Made by a program: the position numbers and the translations under genes
Notes under the pieces: model-generated
Seen by the model: the letters and a program-made list of their open reading frames with translations, nothing else
Told to the model about the DNA's origin: nothing
Database searches by the model: none
Assembly: GCA_016711325.1 (NCBI GenBank)
Contig: JADJTH010000008.1
Span: 620,001-684,000 of the forward strand
Direction of reading: 5' to 3'
Source: Nigerium sp.
GTDB taxonomy: Bacteria; Actinomycetota; Actinomycetes; Propionibacteriales; Propionibacteriaceae
DNA: 64,000 nt
Shown here: positions 1 through 9,992 of the stretch, one piece after another
How the letters are laid out: each line of letters starts with the position of its first letter
How positions within the stretch are numbered: position 1 is the first letter of the stretch

Positions 1-1931
1 AGCTGATCGTGTTCACCGAGCACCGCGACACCCTGGACTACCTCGAACGCCGCGTGACCTCTCTGCTGGGCCGCACGGACGCCGTCGTGTCGATCCACGG
101 GGCGGTGCGGCGTCCCGAGCGTCGCCGGATCACCGAGGAGTTCACTAAGAACCCCGACTGCCAGGTGCTGATTGCCACCGACGCCGCGGGCGAGGGCCTG
201 AACCTGCAGGCAGCGAACCTGATGGTCAACTACGACCTGCCCTGGAACCCCAACAGGATTGAGCAACGCTTCGGCCGCATCCACCGCATCGGGCAGACCG
301 AGGTGTGCCGGCTGTGGAACCTGGTCGCCACTAACACCCGCGAAGGCGAGGTCTTCACCCGGCTGCTGGGCAAGATCGAGGAACAGCGGCGAGCGTACGG
401 CGGCGAAGTGTTCGACGTGCTCGGCGAGGCGTTCGAGGGGACGCCGCTGCGGGCGCTGCTGATGGAGGCCATCCGTTACGGCGAACGCCCCGAGGTCCGT
501 GCCCGGATGCATCAGGTCATCGATCGGCAGGTCGGCGAGGGCCTCCCAGAGTTGCTGAAGGAGCGGGCGCTGGCTTCCGAGGTACTGTCCCAGGCTGATC
601 TTTCCCAACTCCGCCAGGCCATGGATGAAGCCCGCGCCCGCCGGCTGCAACCGCACTACATCGAACTCGCCTTCAAGGAGGCCTTCACCCGACTCGGTGG
701 TCGTCTGGCGCGGCGAGAGCGCGGCCGTTTCGAGGCCACCAACGTTCCTGCCAGTGTTCGGGCGGCGACGTCGCAGCCGATCGCGACGCGCTACGAGCGG
801 GTCACGTTCGACCTGCCTTACGTGCGGCCGGACGGGCTGGTGCAAGCCGATCTGCTGGCCCCCGGTCACCCCCTGCATGACGCTGTCCTGGCTGAGACCG
901 CGCACCGGCTCCGGCCGGCGCTTGAGGCCGGCACCGTGCTCGTGTCGGCGGCCGTGACGACACCTCATCTCCTGGTCGGGGTGGTGGAAGAGGTGGTCGA
1001 CGGCACGGACACCTCCATCTCGCGCCGGTTCAGCTATGCGTTTGTCGATGAGGACGGCACGGTGACGGAGGCCGGGCCCGCGCCCTACCTTGATGCCGTC
1101 GCCGCCCCCGCGGGGTCGATCACCGACCACGCTCGTCGCTTGCCGTGGCTCGCCTCGGGGGAGGAGAAGGCGGTCAGTTGGCTCATCGAGAACCGACTGC
1201 CGGGATTCCTGGCCGAGGTGCAGCCGCGACGTCAGGCTGAGCTCGCCAAGGTACGCCGCCAGGTCACCGACCGCCTCACCAGCGAACGTGACCGGCTGTA
1301 TGTCGAGGCGACCGTCGCCGGGGAGCAGGAACGCGACGGCCAGAAGCCCAAGGAGTCCTCGGACAGTCTCACCCGCAAGGCTGACGAGTTGGACGCCCGC
1401 CTCGCCCGGCGGCTGAGGCGCCTGTCCCAGCAGGAGCAACTGGCGACTCGGCCGCCCCGCATCCTGGGCGCCGCCGTCGTGCTGCCCCTGAACGAAGTGG
1501 TGGACGAGGTCCCACAGGACGAGCCCTTGCGGCACGCCGTCGAGACCAGGGCGGTCGAGCGTCGCGGGGTCGACGCCGTGCTCGCCCACGAACACAGCCT
1601 CGGACGCCGACCCGTGGAACAGGCGCACAACAACCCCGGCTACGACATCCTCTCGCTCCTTCCGGACGGCTCCACCCTCCGGATCGAGGTCAAAGCCCGC
1701 ATCGAAGGCTCCGACGACTTCTTCATCAGCCACAACGAAGTGCTCACCGGCAAGAACGCCGCCCCCCGCTACCGGCTCGCGCTCGTCCGGGTCGACCAGC
1801 GCGGACCCGATTTCGATCAGGTCCGCTACCTGGACGACCCCTTCGCCACCACCACCTTCGGCGACTTCGACGCCACCGGCCTGCGCGGCGACTGGGCCAA
1901 GATGTGGGCCCGCGGAACAGAGCCGTTCTGA
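1..1931 (+). CDS. SNF2-type helicase C-terminal half with DUF3883 (5' partial)
   Basis: The gene enters from outside the window: the frame is open from base 3 and begins inside a helicase core, so the ATP-binding half is missing. Residues about 1-110 carry the second RecA-like lobe, with IVFTEHRD, then ATDAAGEGLNLQ (motif V) and QRFGRIHRIGQ (motif VI, with arginine fingers), as in SNF2/RapA-like helicases. The last 110 residues match DUF3883, a PD-(D/E)XK-like fold, with GYDI followed by RIEVKA. A charged, coiled-coil-like region around residues 390-470 joins the two parts. It likely translocates on DNA as the motor of a defence complex. The next gene starts 20 bp downstream. The family call is firm; the nuclease role is inferred from the fold. 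Confidence 0.9.
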   Translation, partial: LIVFTEHRDTLDYLERRVTSLLGRTDAVVSIHGAVRRPERRRITEEFTKNPDCQVLIATDAAGEGLNLQAANLMVNYDLPWNPNRIEQRFGRIHRIGQTEVCRLWNLVATNTREGEVFTRLLGKIEEQRRAYGGEVFDVLGEAFEGTPLRALLMEAIRYGERPEVRARMHQVIDRQVGEGLPELLKERALASEVLSQADLSQLRQAMDEARARRLQPHYIELAFKEAFTRLGGRLARRERGRFEATNVPASVRAATSQPIATRYERVTFDLPYVRPDGLVQADLLAPGHPLHDAVLAETAHRLRPALEAGTVLVSAAVTTPHLLVGVVEEVVDGTDTSISRRFSYAFVDEDGTVTEAGPAPYLDAVAAPAGSITDHARRLPWLASGEEKAVSWLIENRLPGFLAEVQPRRQAELAKVRRQVTDRLTSERDRLYVEATVAGEQERDGQKPKESSDSLTRKADELDARLARRLRRLSQQEQLATRPPRILGAAVVLPLNEVVDEVPQDEPLRHAVETRAVERRGVDAVLAHEHSLGRRPVEQAHNNPGYDILSLLPDGSTLRIEVKARIEGSDDFFISHNEVLTGKNAAPRYRLALVRVDQRGPDFDQVRYLDDPFATTTFGDFDATGLRGDWAKMWARGTEPF

Positions 1932-1951
1932 CTATGACACAAGGAGATCCA

Positions 1952-4717
1952 ATGACGACCCCCGGGCTGACACTCAAGCGCAAACTGATTGAGGTGTCGC
2001 TCCCGCTCGAGGCCATCAACCGGGCATCTGCGAGGGAGAATTACATCTACCGCGGCAACCCGAGTGCGATCCACAAGTGGTGGTCGCAGAAGCCGCTTGC
2101 GACGGCGAGGGCCGTCCTGTTTGCGCAACTGGTCGATGACCCGTCTTCTCGGCCTGAGGAATTCCCAACGGAGGCCCTGCAACGAAAGGAGCGCGATCGC
2201 CTTCATGCACTCGTCGAGCGGCTCGTGACTTGGGAGAATATGGCGGACGAGTTGCTATTCCGGGAAGCGCGGGATGAGATCGCCAAGTCAGCTGACGGGG
2301 TCCTGCCGACCATCTTGGATCCGTTTGCCGGAGGCGGAACTATCCCCCTGGAGGCACAGCGGCTTGGGCTTGTGGGGGAAGGTTCCGACCTGAACCCAGT
2401 AGCGGTGCTGATCGGGAAGGCCCTGGTCGAGCTACCTCCGAAGTTCTCAAACAGGGTTCCGGTCTTTCCCGGCCTGGCGGAGTCCGAGTTCCGCAATTGG
2501 CGAGGTGCCGAAGGGCTAGCTGCTGACGTGCGCGCGTATGGTCTCTGGATTCGGGACCAGGCGGAGCGGCGATTGGCCCATCTGTATCCGAAGGTCAACG
2601 GAGACGATCCGCTTGCATGGGTCTGGTTCCGAACCGTCACCTGCCCTAACCCCGCCTGTGGGGTCGAGATGCCTTTGACCACCAAATGGTGGTTGAGCCG
2701 GCGCAAAGGGCGAGCCATCTACGTCGTGCCGAAGATGAGGGCAGACCCGACTTCCCGCTCAGGACGCGGGATCAGATACGAGATTCACAGCGACGCCGCC
2801 GGGGTACCCGACAAGGACGACAAGGGCACGGTCGGACGTACTGGCGCGACGTGCGTTGCATGTAGATCGCAGGTCGACTTGAAGTACATCCGGGCCGAGG
2901 GTGTGGCAGGCCGAATTGGGCAACAGATGGTAGCAGTGGTCGTTCCAGGCGAACGGCTTCGCGAATACGTCACGCCCAGCGAGGACCAGCTGGGCGCTGC
3001 AGATGTAGCAAGGCCCACCTCGGCGCCTAACGAGGACATCCCCGCACAGGCACTCGGGTTCCGAGTCCACGCCTACGGCCTCACTACCTGGGCGGACTTG
3101 TTCTCGAATCGGCAGCTTGGTGCTCTCGACGCCTTCTGCGAGTTGGTTCTGGAGGCCCGATCCCGAGTCGTTGCTGATGGGGGTGATGAGGAATACGGAG
3201 ATGCCGTCGCCACGTACTTGGCGTTCGTGATCAGCAAGATCGCTGACTATGTGAATTCACTTTCTGCATGGTACCCGCAGGAGGATCGGCCAACTCATCT
3301 CTTCACCAGTCAAGCGGTCCCCATGATCTGGGACTATGCCGAGCTGAATCCCTTGTCTGACATCGGAGGCGCATGGGAGCGCTCTGTCAAGATCGTCAGC
3401 GATTCGCTCGCCGGGATCCCTGCCGCAGGTGCGGGGATCTCTATCCAGGCAGACGCCCACAGCGTCAATGCTGCTGGAAAGGTGATTTCCACTGACCCGC
3501 CGTACTATGACAGCATCGGCTACTCGGACTTGTCCGACTTCTTTTACGTTTGGTTGCGGCGGACGCTGCGCGACATCTATCCAGACGTGCTCGGAACGGT
3601 GTTGGTTCCGAAGGCTGAGGAGCTCGTAGCTAACCAGTTCCGCCACGGGGGGTCTCAGGGTGCAAAAGAGTTCTTCGAGGACGGTTTCGGTGCAGTCTTC
3701 GCTCGACTGCGTGTGGAGGCCAGCACCGACTACCCAATGACGGTCTACTACGCCTATAAGCAGTCAGCGACGGATATCGCGGGCAGTGCCTCGTCTGGAT
3801 GGGAAACGCTTCTGGAAGGCATGATCAGGGCAGGATGGGAGATCACGTCGACTTGGCCTATGCGAAGCGAGCGAAGCGGCCGAATCATCAGCGTAGGCAC
3901 CAACGCACTCGCCTCTTCGATTGTCCTGTCCCTACGACCCCGCCCTGAGGGTGGTCCGACCACGGATCGGCGGGGCTTCATCGCAGCCCTGGAGTCGGAG
4001 CTTCCGAGTGCGCTCCGAAGGCTCGAGCAGGGACAGATCGCGCCGGTGGACCTTCCACAAGCCGCCATTGGCCCAGGGATGGCCGTCTTCAGCCGCTACG
4101 CGGGTGTCCTCGAGTCGGATGGCACGAAGATGACGGTCCGGGCCGCCCTGGCGCGAATCAACGAGATCCTCGACCAAGTCCTGAACGAGCAGGAGGGAGA
4201 CTTTGACACCACCACCCGTTTCGCCATCGCGTGGTACCGCCAGCACGGCTACGCGGTCGGCATGTTCGGCGACGCTGACAACCTTGCCCGCGCGCGCAAC
4301 ACCAGCGTCGATCTGCTCGATCGGGACGGCATCCTGACGAGTCGCGCCGGGAACGTCCAGTTGCTCAAGGCGGCCGATCTTCCGGCGGACTACGACGTCA
4401 CCGTGGATCGTCACACGAGCACCTGGGAGGCGTTGCACCACCTGGTCCGCGTGCTGGAACGGGAGGGGATCGCGCCGGCTGGCGAGTTCCTGCGGGCCGC
4501 CCTGGCCCGCCCGGACCGTTCGGTCGACGCCGACTTGGTCAAGGAACTCGCGCACCTGCTGTTCCGAATCGCCGAGGGCAGCAACGCGACGAAGGACGCG
4601 TTGAGTTTCAATACCTTGGTGGCGAGTTGGCCCGAGATCCTGGACGTGGCCCGTGCGGAGCGACCGGTCACCGTGGCGGCGCAGACAGCCTTCGACTTTG
4701 ATGGAGAGGACGACTGA
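1952..4717 (+). CDS. DUF1156 DNA methyltransferase (COG1743-like)
   Basis: This is a 921-aa predicted adenine-specific DNA methylase. The N-terminus matches DUF1156 (KLIEVSLPLEAIN, then KWWSQKPLATARA). The AdoMet-binding motif DPFAGGGT lies near residue 122 and the catalytic DPPY near residue 513. Cysteine pairs between them (CPNPAC near 230, CVAC near 300) form the zinc ribbon typical of COG1743. AAGGAG at 1941-1946 selects the ATG at 1952 over upstream in-frame GTG 1904 and ATG 1934. Its stop overlaps the next start by one base, so translation is coupled. It probably marks host DNA so that the helicase/ATPase partners spare it. Self-marking is inferred from context; the enzyme class is clear. 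Confidence 0.92.
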   Translation: MTTPGLTLKRKLIEVSLPLEAINRASARENYIYRGNPSAIHKWWSQKPLATARAVLFAQLVDDPSSRPEEFPTEALQRKERDRLHALVERLVTWENMADELLFREARDEIAKSADGVLPTILDPFAGGGTIPLEAQRLGLVGEGSDLNPVAVLIGKALVELPPKFSNRVPVFPGLAESEFRNWRGAEGLAADVRAYGLWIRDQAERRLAHLYPKVNGDDPLAWVWFRTVTCPNPACGVEMPLTTKWWLSRRKGRAIYVVPKMRADPTSRSGRGIRYEIHSDAAGVPDKDDKGTVGRTGATCVACRSQVDLKYIRAEGVAGRIGQQMVAVVVPGERLREYVTPSEDQLGAADVARPTSAPNEDIPAQALGFRVHAYGLTTWADLFSNRQLGALDAFCELVLEARSRVVADGGDEEYGDAVATYLAFVISKIADYVNSLSAWYPQEDRPTHLFTSQAVPMIWDYAELNPLSDIGGAWERSVKIVSDSLAGIPAAGAGISIQADAHSVNAAGKVISTDPPYYDSIGYSDLSDFFYVWLRRTLRDIYPDVLGTVLVPKAEELVANQFRHGGSQGAKEFFEDGFGAVFARLRVEASTDYPMTVYYAYKQSATDIAGSASSGWETLLEGMIRAGWEITSTWPMRSERSGRIISVGTNALASSIVLSLRPRPEGGPTTDRRGFIAALESELPSALRRLEQGQIAPVDLPQAAIGPGMAVFSRYAGVLESDGTKMTVRAALARINEILDQVLNEQEGDFDTTTRFAIAWYRQHGYAVGMFGDADNLARARNTSVDLLDRDGILTSRAGNVQLLKAADLPADYDVTVDRHTSTWEALHHLVRVLEREGIAPAGEFLRAALARPDRSVDADLVKELAHLLFRIAEGSNATKDALSFNTLVASWPEILDVARAERPVTVAAQTAFDFDGEDD

Positions 4718-6567
4718 TGGCCTTCCAGACACCCCAGCACACGCTGGCCAAGTACCTCGAGTGGACAACGAGCGGCCACATCCAACTGCCAGACTTCCAG
4801 CGCCAGTTCAAGTGGGAAGACGAGCGAATCCGCCAGTTGCTCGTCACAGTGCTGCGTGGGCACCCGATGGGCGCTGTCATGCTCCTGTCCACCGGTAACG
4901 ATCAAGTGCGTTTCAAGCCGCGTCCGATTGAAGGCGTGGCGCTGGCCGACGGCAGCCAGGCCGAGTGGCTGTTGCTCGACGGCCAACAGCGACTGACCTC
5001 ACTGACCCAGGCCCTCACCGGCAGCGGTGTGGTCAAGACGATGGACGCGCGGGGCAAGGACCTGGAACGCCGCTACTACCTCGACATCGACGTTGCCCTG
5101 CTGGGGGACGACCGGATGGACGAGGCGGTGAAACCCATCCCCGCCGATGGCACCGTCCGGAGCAACTTCGGGCGAGACGTCGAGTTCGATGTGTCTACTG
5201 AGGCGAAGGAGTTGGAGGCCCGGCACTTCCCGCTGCGGCTCCTCTATGATCCCTTCGCCGCCTCGACCTGGTTGTCGAAGCTCTCCGACGGGCGGACGAT
5301 GCCGTCCTTCATCGCCAAGGTGCTGCAGCCGGCTGGCGCTTACGCCATCCCAGCCATCCAACTCGACAACTCGACCACCAAGTCGGCGGTCGCGACCGTG
5401 TTTGAGAAGGTCAACACCGGTGGGCTGCCCCTCAACGTGTTCGAACTGCTCACGTCGCTGTTCGCTGGGGACGCTGACTACTACGCCCGTCATGGCGAGG
5501 ACTTCCGCCTGAACGACGACTGGAAGCGGACCAAGGCGATGTGGCAGTCCTCCCCCGTGCTGAGCACGGTGGAGAGCACCGACTTCCTTCAGGCCGTCAC
5601 GATGCTCACCACCCTGAAGCGCAACCGAGAGAGTGCATCAGAGCGCCCGCCAGCGGTTTCCGCTAAACGCGAGGATGTGCTCAAGCTCACCCTGGGTGAC
5701 TACCTCGAATGGCGCGACACACTGCGGGAGGCCTTCGTGTGGGCGTCAACGTTCCTCGCCGACCGCTTCGTGTTCGTCGCCAAGGAGGTGCCTTACCCCA
5801 AGCAGTTGGTCCCGCTGGCCGCAATTCGTGTCGTGCTGGGCCAGCGGGCTGACCTGATCGGCGTCCGTGGTCGCATCGTTCGCTGGTACTGGTGCGGCAT
5901 CCTGGGCGAGCTGTACGGCGGCTCCATCGAGTCACGCTTCGCCCGCGACATAGAACAGGTGCCAGACTGGGTGCTCGACTCGGACTCCAACCCTTTGCCG
6001 CGCACCATCGTGGATGCCACCTTCGTCGAATCCCGTCTCCTGTCGCTCCGCACCCGCAACGCGGCAGCCTACAAGGGCATCGCCGCCCTCGTGCTCGCCC
6101 AAGGCGCCCGCGACTGGATGGAAGACAAGGCACTCGACAAGGTCCAGTACACCGATCTGGCCGTCGACATCCACCACGTGTTCCCACAGAAGTGGTGCAA
6201 CGACAACAGGATCGATGACCAATACCGCGAAAGCATCATCAACAAGACCGCGATCGGCGCCAAGACCAACCGCACCATCGGTGGGGTCGCTCCTTCACAG
6301 TATGTGGGGGTCATCGAGCGCAACGCTCAGATAGATCCAGATCGCCTCGACTCGCTGCTGACCAGCCACTGCATTGACCCGGTACTGCTGCGCCAGGACG
6401 CCTTCGAAGCCTTTTTCGACGCCCGCCGCGACAGCCTCTGCACCCTGATCGAGCAAGCCATGGGCAAGGCCGTCCAGCGTGACCTGACGGCGGGCGCCCC
6501 GACGGAGGACTCCTCCTTCTTCGAGCCCGATTCCCTCCGCGAAGATCAGTCCGACGGCGAGGCGTGA
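4717..6567 (+). CDS. DUF262 protein with C-terminal HNH-like (DUF1524-type) domain
   Basis: The 616-aa protein resembles single-chain GmrSD-like modification-dependent restriction proteins. The N-terminal DUF262 part has IQLPDFQRQFKW and the NTPase signature LLLDGQQRLTSL near residue 87. The C-terminal region has IHHVFPQKW near residue 485 and a later KTNRTIGG, matching the His-Asn layout of DUF1524/HNH nucleases. It starts within the stop codon of the methylase gene and ends one base before the next ATG, so it is part of the same operon. It may be the restriction arm, cleaving DNA that lacks or carries a certain modification. That role is inferred from the family. Confidence 0.88.
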   Translation: MAFQTPQHTLAKYLEWTTSGHIQLPDFQRQFKWEDERIRQLLVTVLRGHPMGAVMLLSTGNDQVRFKPRPIEGVALADGSQAEWLLLDGQQRLTSLTQALTGSGVVKTMDARGKDLERRYYLDIDVALLGDDRMDEAVKPIPADGTVRSNFGRDVEFDVSTEAKELEARHFPLRLLYDPFAASTWLSKLSDGRTMPSFIAKVLQPAGAYAIPAIQLDNSTTKSAVATVFEKVNTGGLPLNVFELLTSLFAGDADYYARHGEDFRLNDDWKRTKAMWQSSPVLSTVESTDFLQAVTMLTTLKRNRESASERPPAVSAKREDVLKLTLGDYLEWRDTLREAFVWASTFLADRFVFVAKEVPYPKQLVPLAAIRVVLGQRADLIGVRGRIVRWYWCGILGELYGGSIESRFARDIEQVPDWVLDSDSNPLPRTIVDATFVESRLLSLRTRNAAAYKGIAALVLAQGARDWMEDKALDKVQYTDLAVDIHHVFPQKWCNDNRIDDQYRESIINKTAIGAKTNRTIGGVAPSQYVGVIERNAQIDPDRLDSLLTSHCIDPVLLRQDAFEAFFDARRDSLCTLIEQAMGKAVQRDLTAGAPTEDSSFFEPDSLREDQSDGEA

Positions 6568-6568
6568 C

Positions 6569-9500
6569 ATGGCCATCAGCAATCGCGACCGGATCGACCG
6601 GATGTTCCAGGTGATGGCGCCGGCGTTGGACGACTTCGTCGCCTCGGTGATCGGGCAGGGTGATCCAGCGCTGGGCGCGGCGTGGATCAAACTGGTGCAG
6701 GCGAAGGACACCAAGAACGGCGCAGCAGCGGGGAAGGCGTACGATCCGCTGGATCCGCAGCTTCAGTTCCGGATGCTCACGGAGAGCAACATCACCAGCG
6801 GTTTTCAGCCGGGCTGGTACCCGTTCAACGACACGCTGGGCCGAGCTGGTGAGACGTACGCCAGCGAGTTGCGGGAGGTGCGCAACACGTGGGCGCACAA
6901 CGGCACTTTCAGTGACGACGACGCGTACCGCGCGCTGGATACCGGGGAGCGCCTCCTCAAACTGGTGGGGGCGGCTGGCGAGGCTGAGCAGATCCGCGCG
7001 ATCCGGTTGAACCTGAGGCGGGTGACCGCCGACAAGGCCGACAAGCAGGTGATGAAGGCTGCGGTCGACAACCCGGAGGCTGCCGGGCTGCGGCCGTGGC
7101 GTGAGGTACTGCCGCCGCACGAGGACGTCGCGACCGGCAACTTCCACGCCTCCGAGTTCGCCGCCGACCTCTACAAGGTCGCGACCGGGGGCGAGGAGGA
7201 TTCCGACTACGCCCATCCGGTGGAGTTCTTCAAGCGGACCTACCTGACGGAGGGCTTGCGTGACCTCGTCGGACGCGCGGTGCGCCGACTGTCGGGCGAC
7301 AACAACGCCTCCCCCGTGGTCAACCTCCAAACGAACTTCGGCGGGGGCAAGACTCACTCGATGCTGGCCCTCTGGCACGTCGCTGCCGGGCGTCCGATCG
7401 GTGACTTCCCCCAAGAAACCCAAGAACTGCTGCTGGCCAGCGGCTACACCGGAAAGCCGGTAAACCGGGTCGCGCTGGTCGGCAACCACCTCAGCCCCTC
7501 AGGCATCACCAAACCTGACGGCACCGTCGTGAACACGCTGTGGGGCGAGCTGGCTTGGCAGCTGGGCGGTGTTGACGCTTATGCGATCGTCGCCCAGTCC
7601 GATCATGATCGGACGCCCCCCGGCCAGGCGCTGCACCAGCTGCTCGCCAGCTTTGCGCCGGCGGTGATCTTGATCGACGAATGGGTGGCCTACGCCCGTG
7701 CCCTGGTCGGCCGTGACGACCTGGCCGGCGGCACGTTCGACGACCAGTTCACCTTCGCCCAAGCGTTGACTGAGGCGACCAAGGGCACTCCCGGCGTCCT
7801 GCTGGCCATCTCGATCCCTGCCTCCGAGACCGGCGACGCGGCGTTGATCGCCGCCGGCAGCGCCGAAGAGGTCGGCGGCGCCAACGGACTGGCCGCACTC
7901 AAGAGGCTCCAGAATGTGGTGCGGCGGGTGGCTGACCAGTGGCGTCCGGCGTCCGCGGACGAGGCCTACCACATCGTGAAGCAGCGCTTGTTCACCCAAC
8001 CGGACGCCGCCGCCCTGGCGGCGATCAACGCGACCGCCCGCGGTTTCGTGGACCTGTACCGGAAGTACCCGGGTGACTTCCCGCGTGAATCCCGCGAGGT
8101 CGCCTACGAGGACCGGATCAAGCAGACCTACCCGATCCACCCGGAGCTGTTCGACACCCTGTACGAGCAGTGGAGTTCGCTGGAGCGCTTCCAGCGCACC
8201 CGCGGCGTCCTGCGCCTGATGTCGACCGTCATCCACGCCCTGTGGGTCGGTGAAGACGCTTCCCCGCTGATCATGCCTGGCTCGATCCCGCTGGCCACCG
8301 CGAACGTGAACAGCGAACTCACCCAGTACCTGCAGGACTCATGGAAGGCGATCATCGACGCCGACGTCGACGGCCCCAACTCCGAACCGGTGCGGATCGA
8401 CAAGGCCAAACCCGTCCTCGGGCAACGCGCGCTGACCAAGAGACTGGCCCGCACGGTGTTCTTCGGGGCGGCGCCGACGATCGCCCCGGGGGCGTCCAGC
8501 AAGGGCATCGGGACCCAGCGGGTGTTCCTGGGCACCGCCGTGCCCGGGGACGTTCCGGGCAACTTCCATTCCGCGCTGACGCAGCTGCAGGACCGGGCCA
8601 CCTACTTCTACTCGGGGTCGGGCAAATACTGGTACGACCTGCAGGCCAACATCACCCGCACCGCCAAGGACCAGGCCGAACGGCTGCACCCCGAGGATGT
8701 TTGGGCCGAGGTGATCCGGCGGCTGCAGGGCCAAGCCCGCGCCCGCGGCCAGTTCGCCGGCGTCCACATCGCCCCCGAGACCAACGCGGACATCCCCGAC
8801 CAGGAGGAGGCCCGCCTGGTCATCCTGCACCCGAAGGTCGCCCACAAGCGCGGCACCGACTCGCCGGCCAAAGAGTTCGCCCAAGCGGCCACCGAACGCC
8901 GCGGCACCGCGAACCGCACCCACCGCAACACACTGGTCTACCTGGCCGCCGACGAGGCCCGACTAGAGGAGTTGAACGCCGCCACCCGCGACTACCTCGG
9001 CTGGAGACACGTCCTCGACAACGAGGCCGACCTCGACCTGACCCAGAACCAGAAGAACCAAGCCGCCCAACGCAAGGGCCAGGCCGACCAGACCGTCGCG
9101 TCCAGGTTGCTGCAGACGTTCACGTGGGCGCTCGTGCCGGCCCAGCCGGACCCTGGGGCACCGTTCGCGCTGCGCGAGGTCAAGGTCGAGGGGCAGTCGG
9201 ACTCGCTCGCCGAGCGGGTGTCGAAGCGGCTCGGTAGTGACGGCGACCTGTCCACGCGGCAGGCGGCCGCCACTATCCGACTCGCCCTGAACAAGGTGCC
9301 GCAGATCTGGAAGGACGGCCACGTCACCCTGGGCACCCTGTGGGGGCTGTACACCCAGTACCCCTACATGCCTCGCCTGCGAGATCGCAGCGTGCTCGAG
9401 GCCGGGATCTTCGACATGCCGATGATCTGGGCCCACGACGCCTTCGCCCTCGCGGCAGGCTATGACGAGACCGCCGAACGGTACATCGGGCTATGGACGC

Positions 9501-9922
9501 CGTCCGACAACGCGTCCGCACCCGTGGCCACCGATGCGCTGTTGCTCGTGCGGCCCGACGTGGCGGCGAAACAGATCGCCGAGACGGCCCCGCCGATGCC
9601 GCGCGTGAGGGAGGCGGGTGAGGAAGCGAAACCTGTCGACACCACCGTGGTGCAGCCGCGGCGCGTCGTCGACTTTGTGTACCCCGCAGCCAAGACCCGC
9701 TTCTTCGGGGCCAAGACCCTCAACTCGGACAAGATCGCCCTCGACTTCAAGAACATCGCCGAGGAGATCCTGGCGCACCTTCGCAACGGGGACACGAGTC
9801 TCGTCGTCCGTATCGAGATCGAAGCCACCGATGCCTCCGGGTTTGACGAGGGCAAGGTCCGCACCGTCTCCGAGAACGCCAAGACCCTGAAGTTCGACCA
9901 AGCCGGGTTCGAGGAAAGCTGA
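6569..9922 (+). CDS. DUF499 AAA+-like ATPase with N-terminal HEPN-like domain (COG1483-like)
   Basis: This is a 1117-aa predicted ATPase. The first 130 residues look like a Swt1-type HEPN domain: EVRNTWAHN near residue 105 fits the HEPN R-(N/x)4-6-H signature. Walker A is NFGGGKT near residue 257 and Walker B is AVILIDEWVAYA near residue 365. DUF499 homology continues to the C-terminus. COG1483 ATPases often sit beside COG1743 methylases and SNF2 helicases in defence islands, as here. The gene starts one base after the DUF262 stop. It may be the ATP-driven sensor or switch of the complex. HEPN folds are often ribonucleases, but catalytic activity is not proven. Confidence 0.9.
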   Translation: MAISNRDRIDRMFQVMAPALDDFVASVIGQGDPALGAAWIKLVQAKDTKNGAAAGKAYDPLDPQLQFRMLTESNITSGFQPGWYPFNDTLGRAGETYASELREVRNTWAHNGTFSDDDAYRALDTGERLLKLVGAAGEAEQIRAIRLNLRRVTADKADKQVMKAAVDNPEAAGLRPWREVLPPHEDVATGNFHASEFAADLYKVATGGEEDSDYAHPVEFFKRTYLTEGLRDLVGRAVRRLSGDNNASPVVNLQTNFGGGKTHSMLALWHVAAGRPIGDFPQETQELLLASGYTGKPVNRVALVGNHLSPSGITKPDGTVVNTLWGELAWQLGGVDAYAIVAQSDHDRTPPGQALHQLLASFAPAVILIDEWVAYARALVGRDDLAGGTFDDQFTFAQALTEATKGTPGVLLAISIPASETGDAALIAAGSAEEVGGANGLAALKRLQNVVRRVADQWRPASADEAYHIVKQRLFTQPDAAALAAINATARGFVDLYRKYPGDFPRESREVAYEDRIKQTYPIHPELFDTLYEQWSSLERFQRTRGVLRLMSTVIHALWVGEDASPLIMPGSIPLATANVNSELTQYLQDSWKAIIDADVDGPNSEPVRIDKAKPVLGQRALTKRLARTVFFGAAPTIAPGASSKGIGTQRVFLGTAVPGDVPGNFHSALTQLQDRATYFYSGSGKYWYDLQANITRTAKDQAERLHPEDVWAEVIRRLQGQARARGQFAGVHIAPETNADIPDQEEARLVILHPKVAHKRGTDSPAKEFAQAATERRGTANRTHRNTLVYLAADEARLEELNAATRDYLGWRHVLDNEADLDLTQNQKNQAAQRKGQADQTVASRLLQTFTWALVPAQPDPGAPFALREVKVEGQSDSLAERVSKRLGSDGDLSTRQAAATIRLALNKVPQIWKDGHVTLGTLWGLYTQYPYMPRLRDRSVLEAGIFDMPMIWAHDAFALAAGYDETAERYIGLWTPSDNASAPVATDALLLVRPDVAAKQIAETAPPMPRVREAGEEAKPVDTTVVQPRRVVDFVYPAAKTRFFGAKTLNSDKIALDFKNIAEEILAHLRNGDTSLVVRIEIEATDASGFDEGKVRTVSENAKTLKFDQAGFEES

Positions 9923-9992
9923 CCGCAGCGCCAGAGACTGGTTGTCTGCATGGCTCGATAGCGTCGAGTCGAGATCCGGGGGGAGCAACGCG

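Noticed and set aside
4411..4986. Long minus-strand open frame opposite the methylase/DUF262 junction
   Set aside because: It is antisense to two well-supported genes, has no family motifs and no ribosome-binding site; long antisense frames are normal at this GC content.
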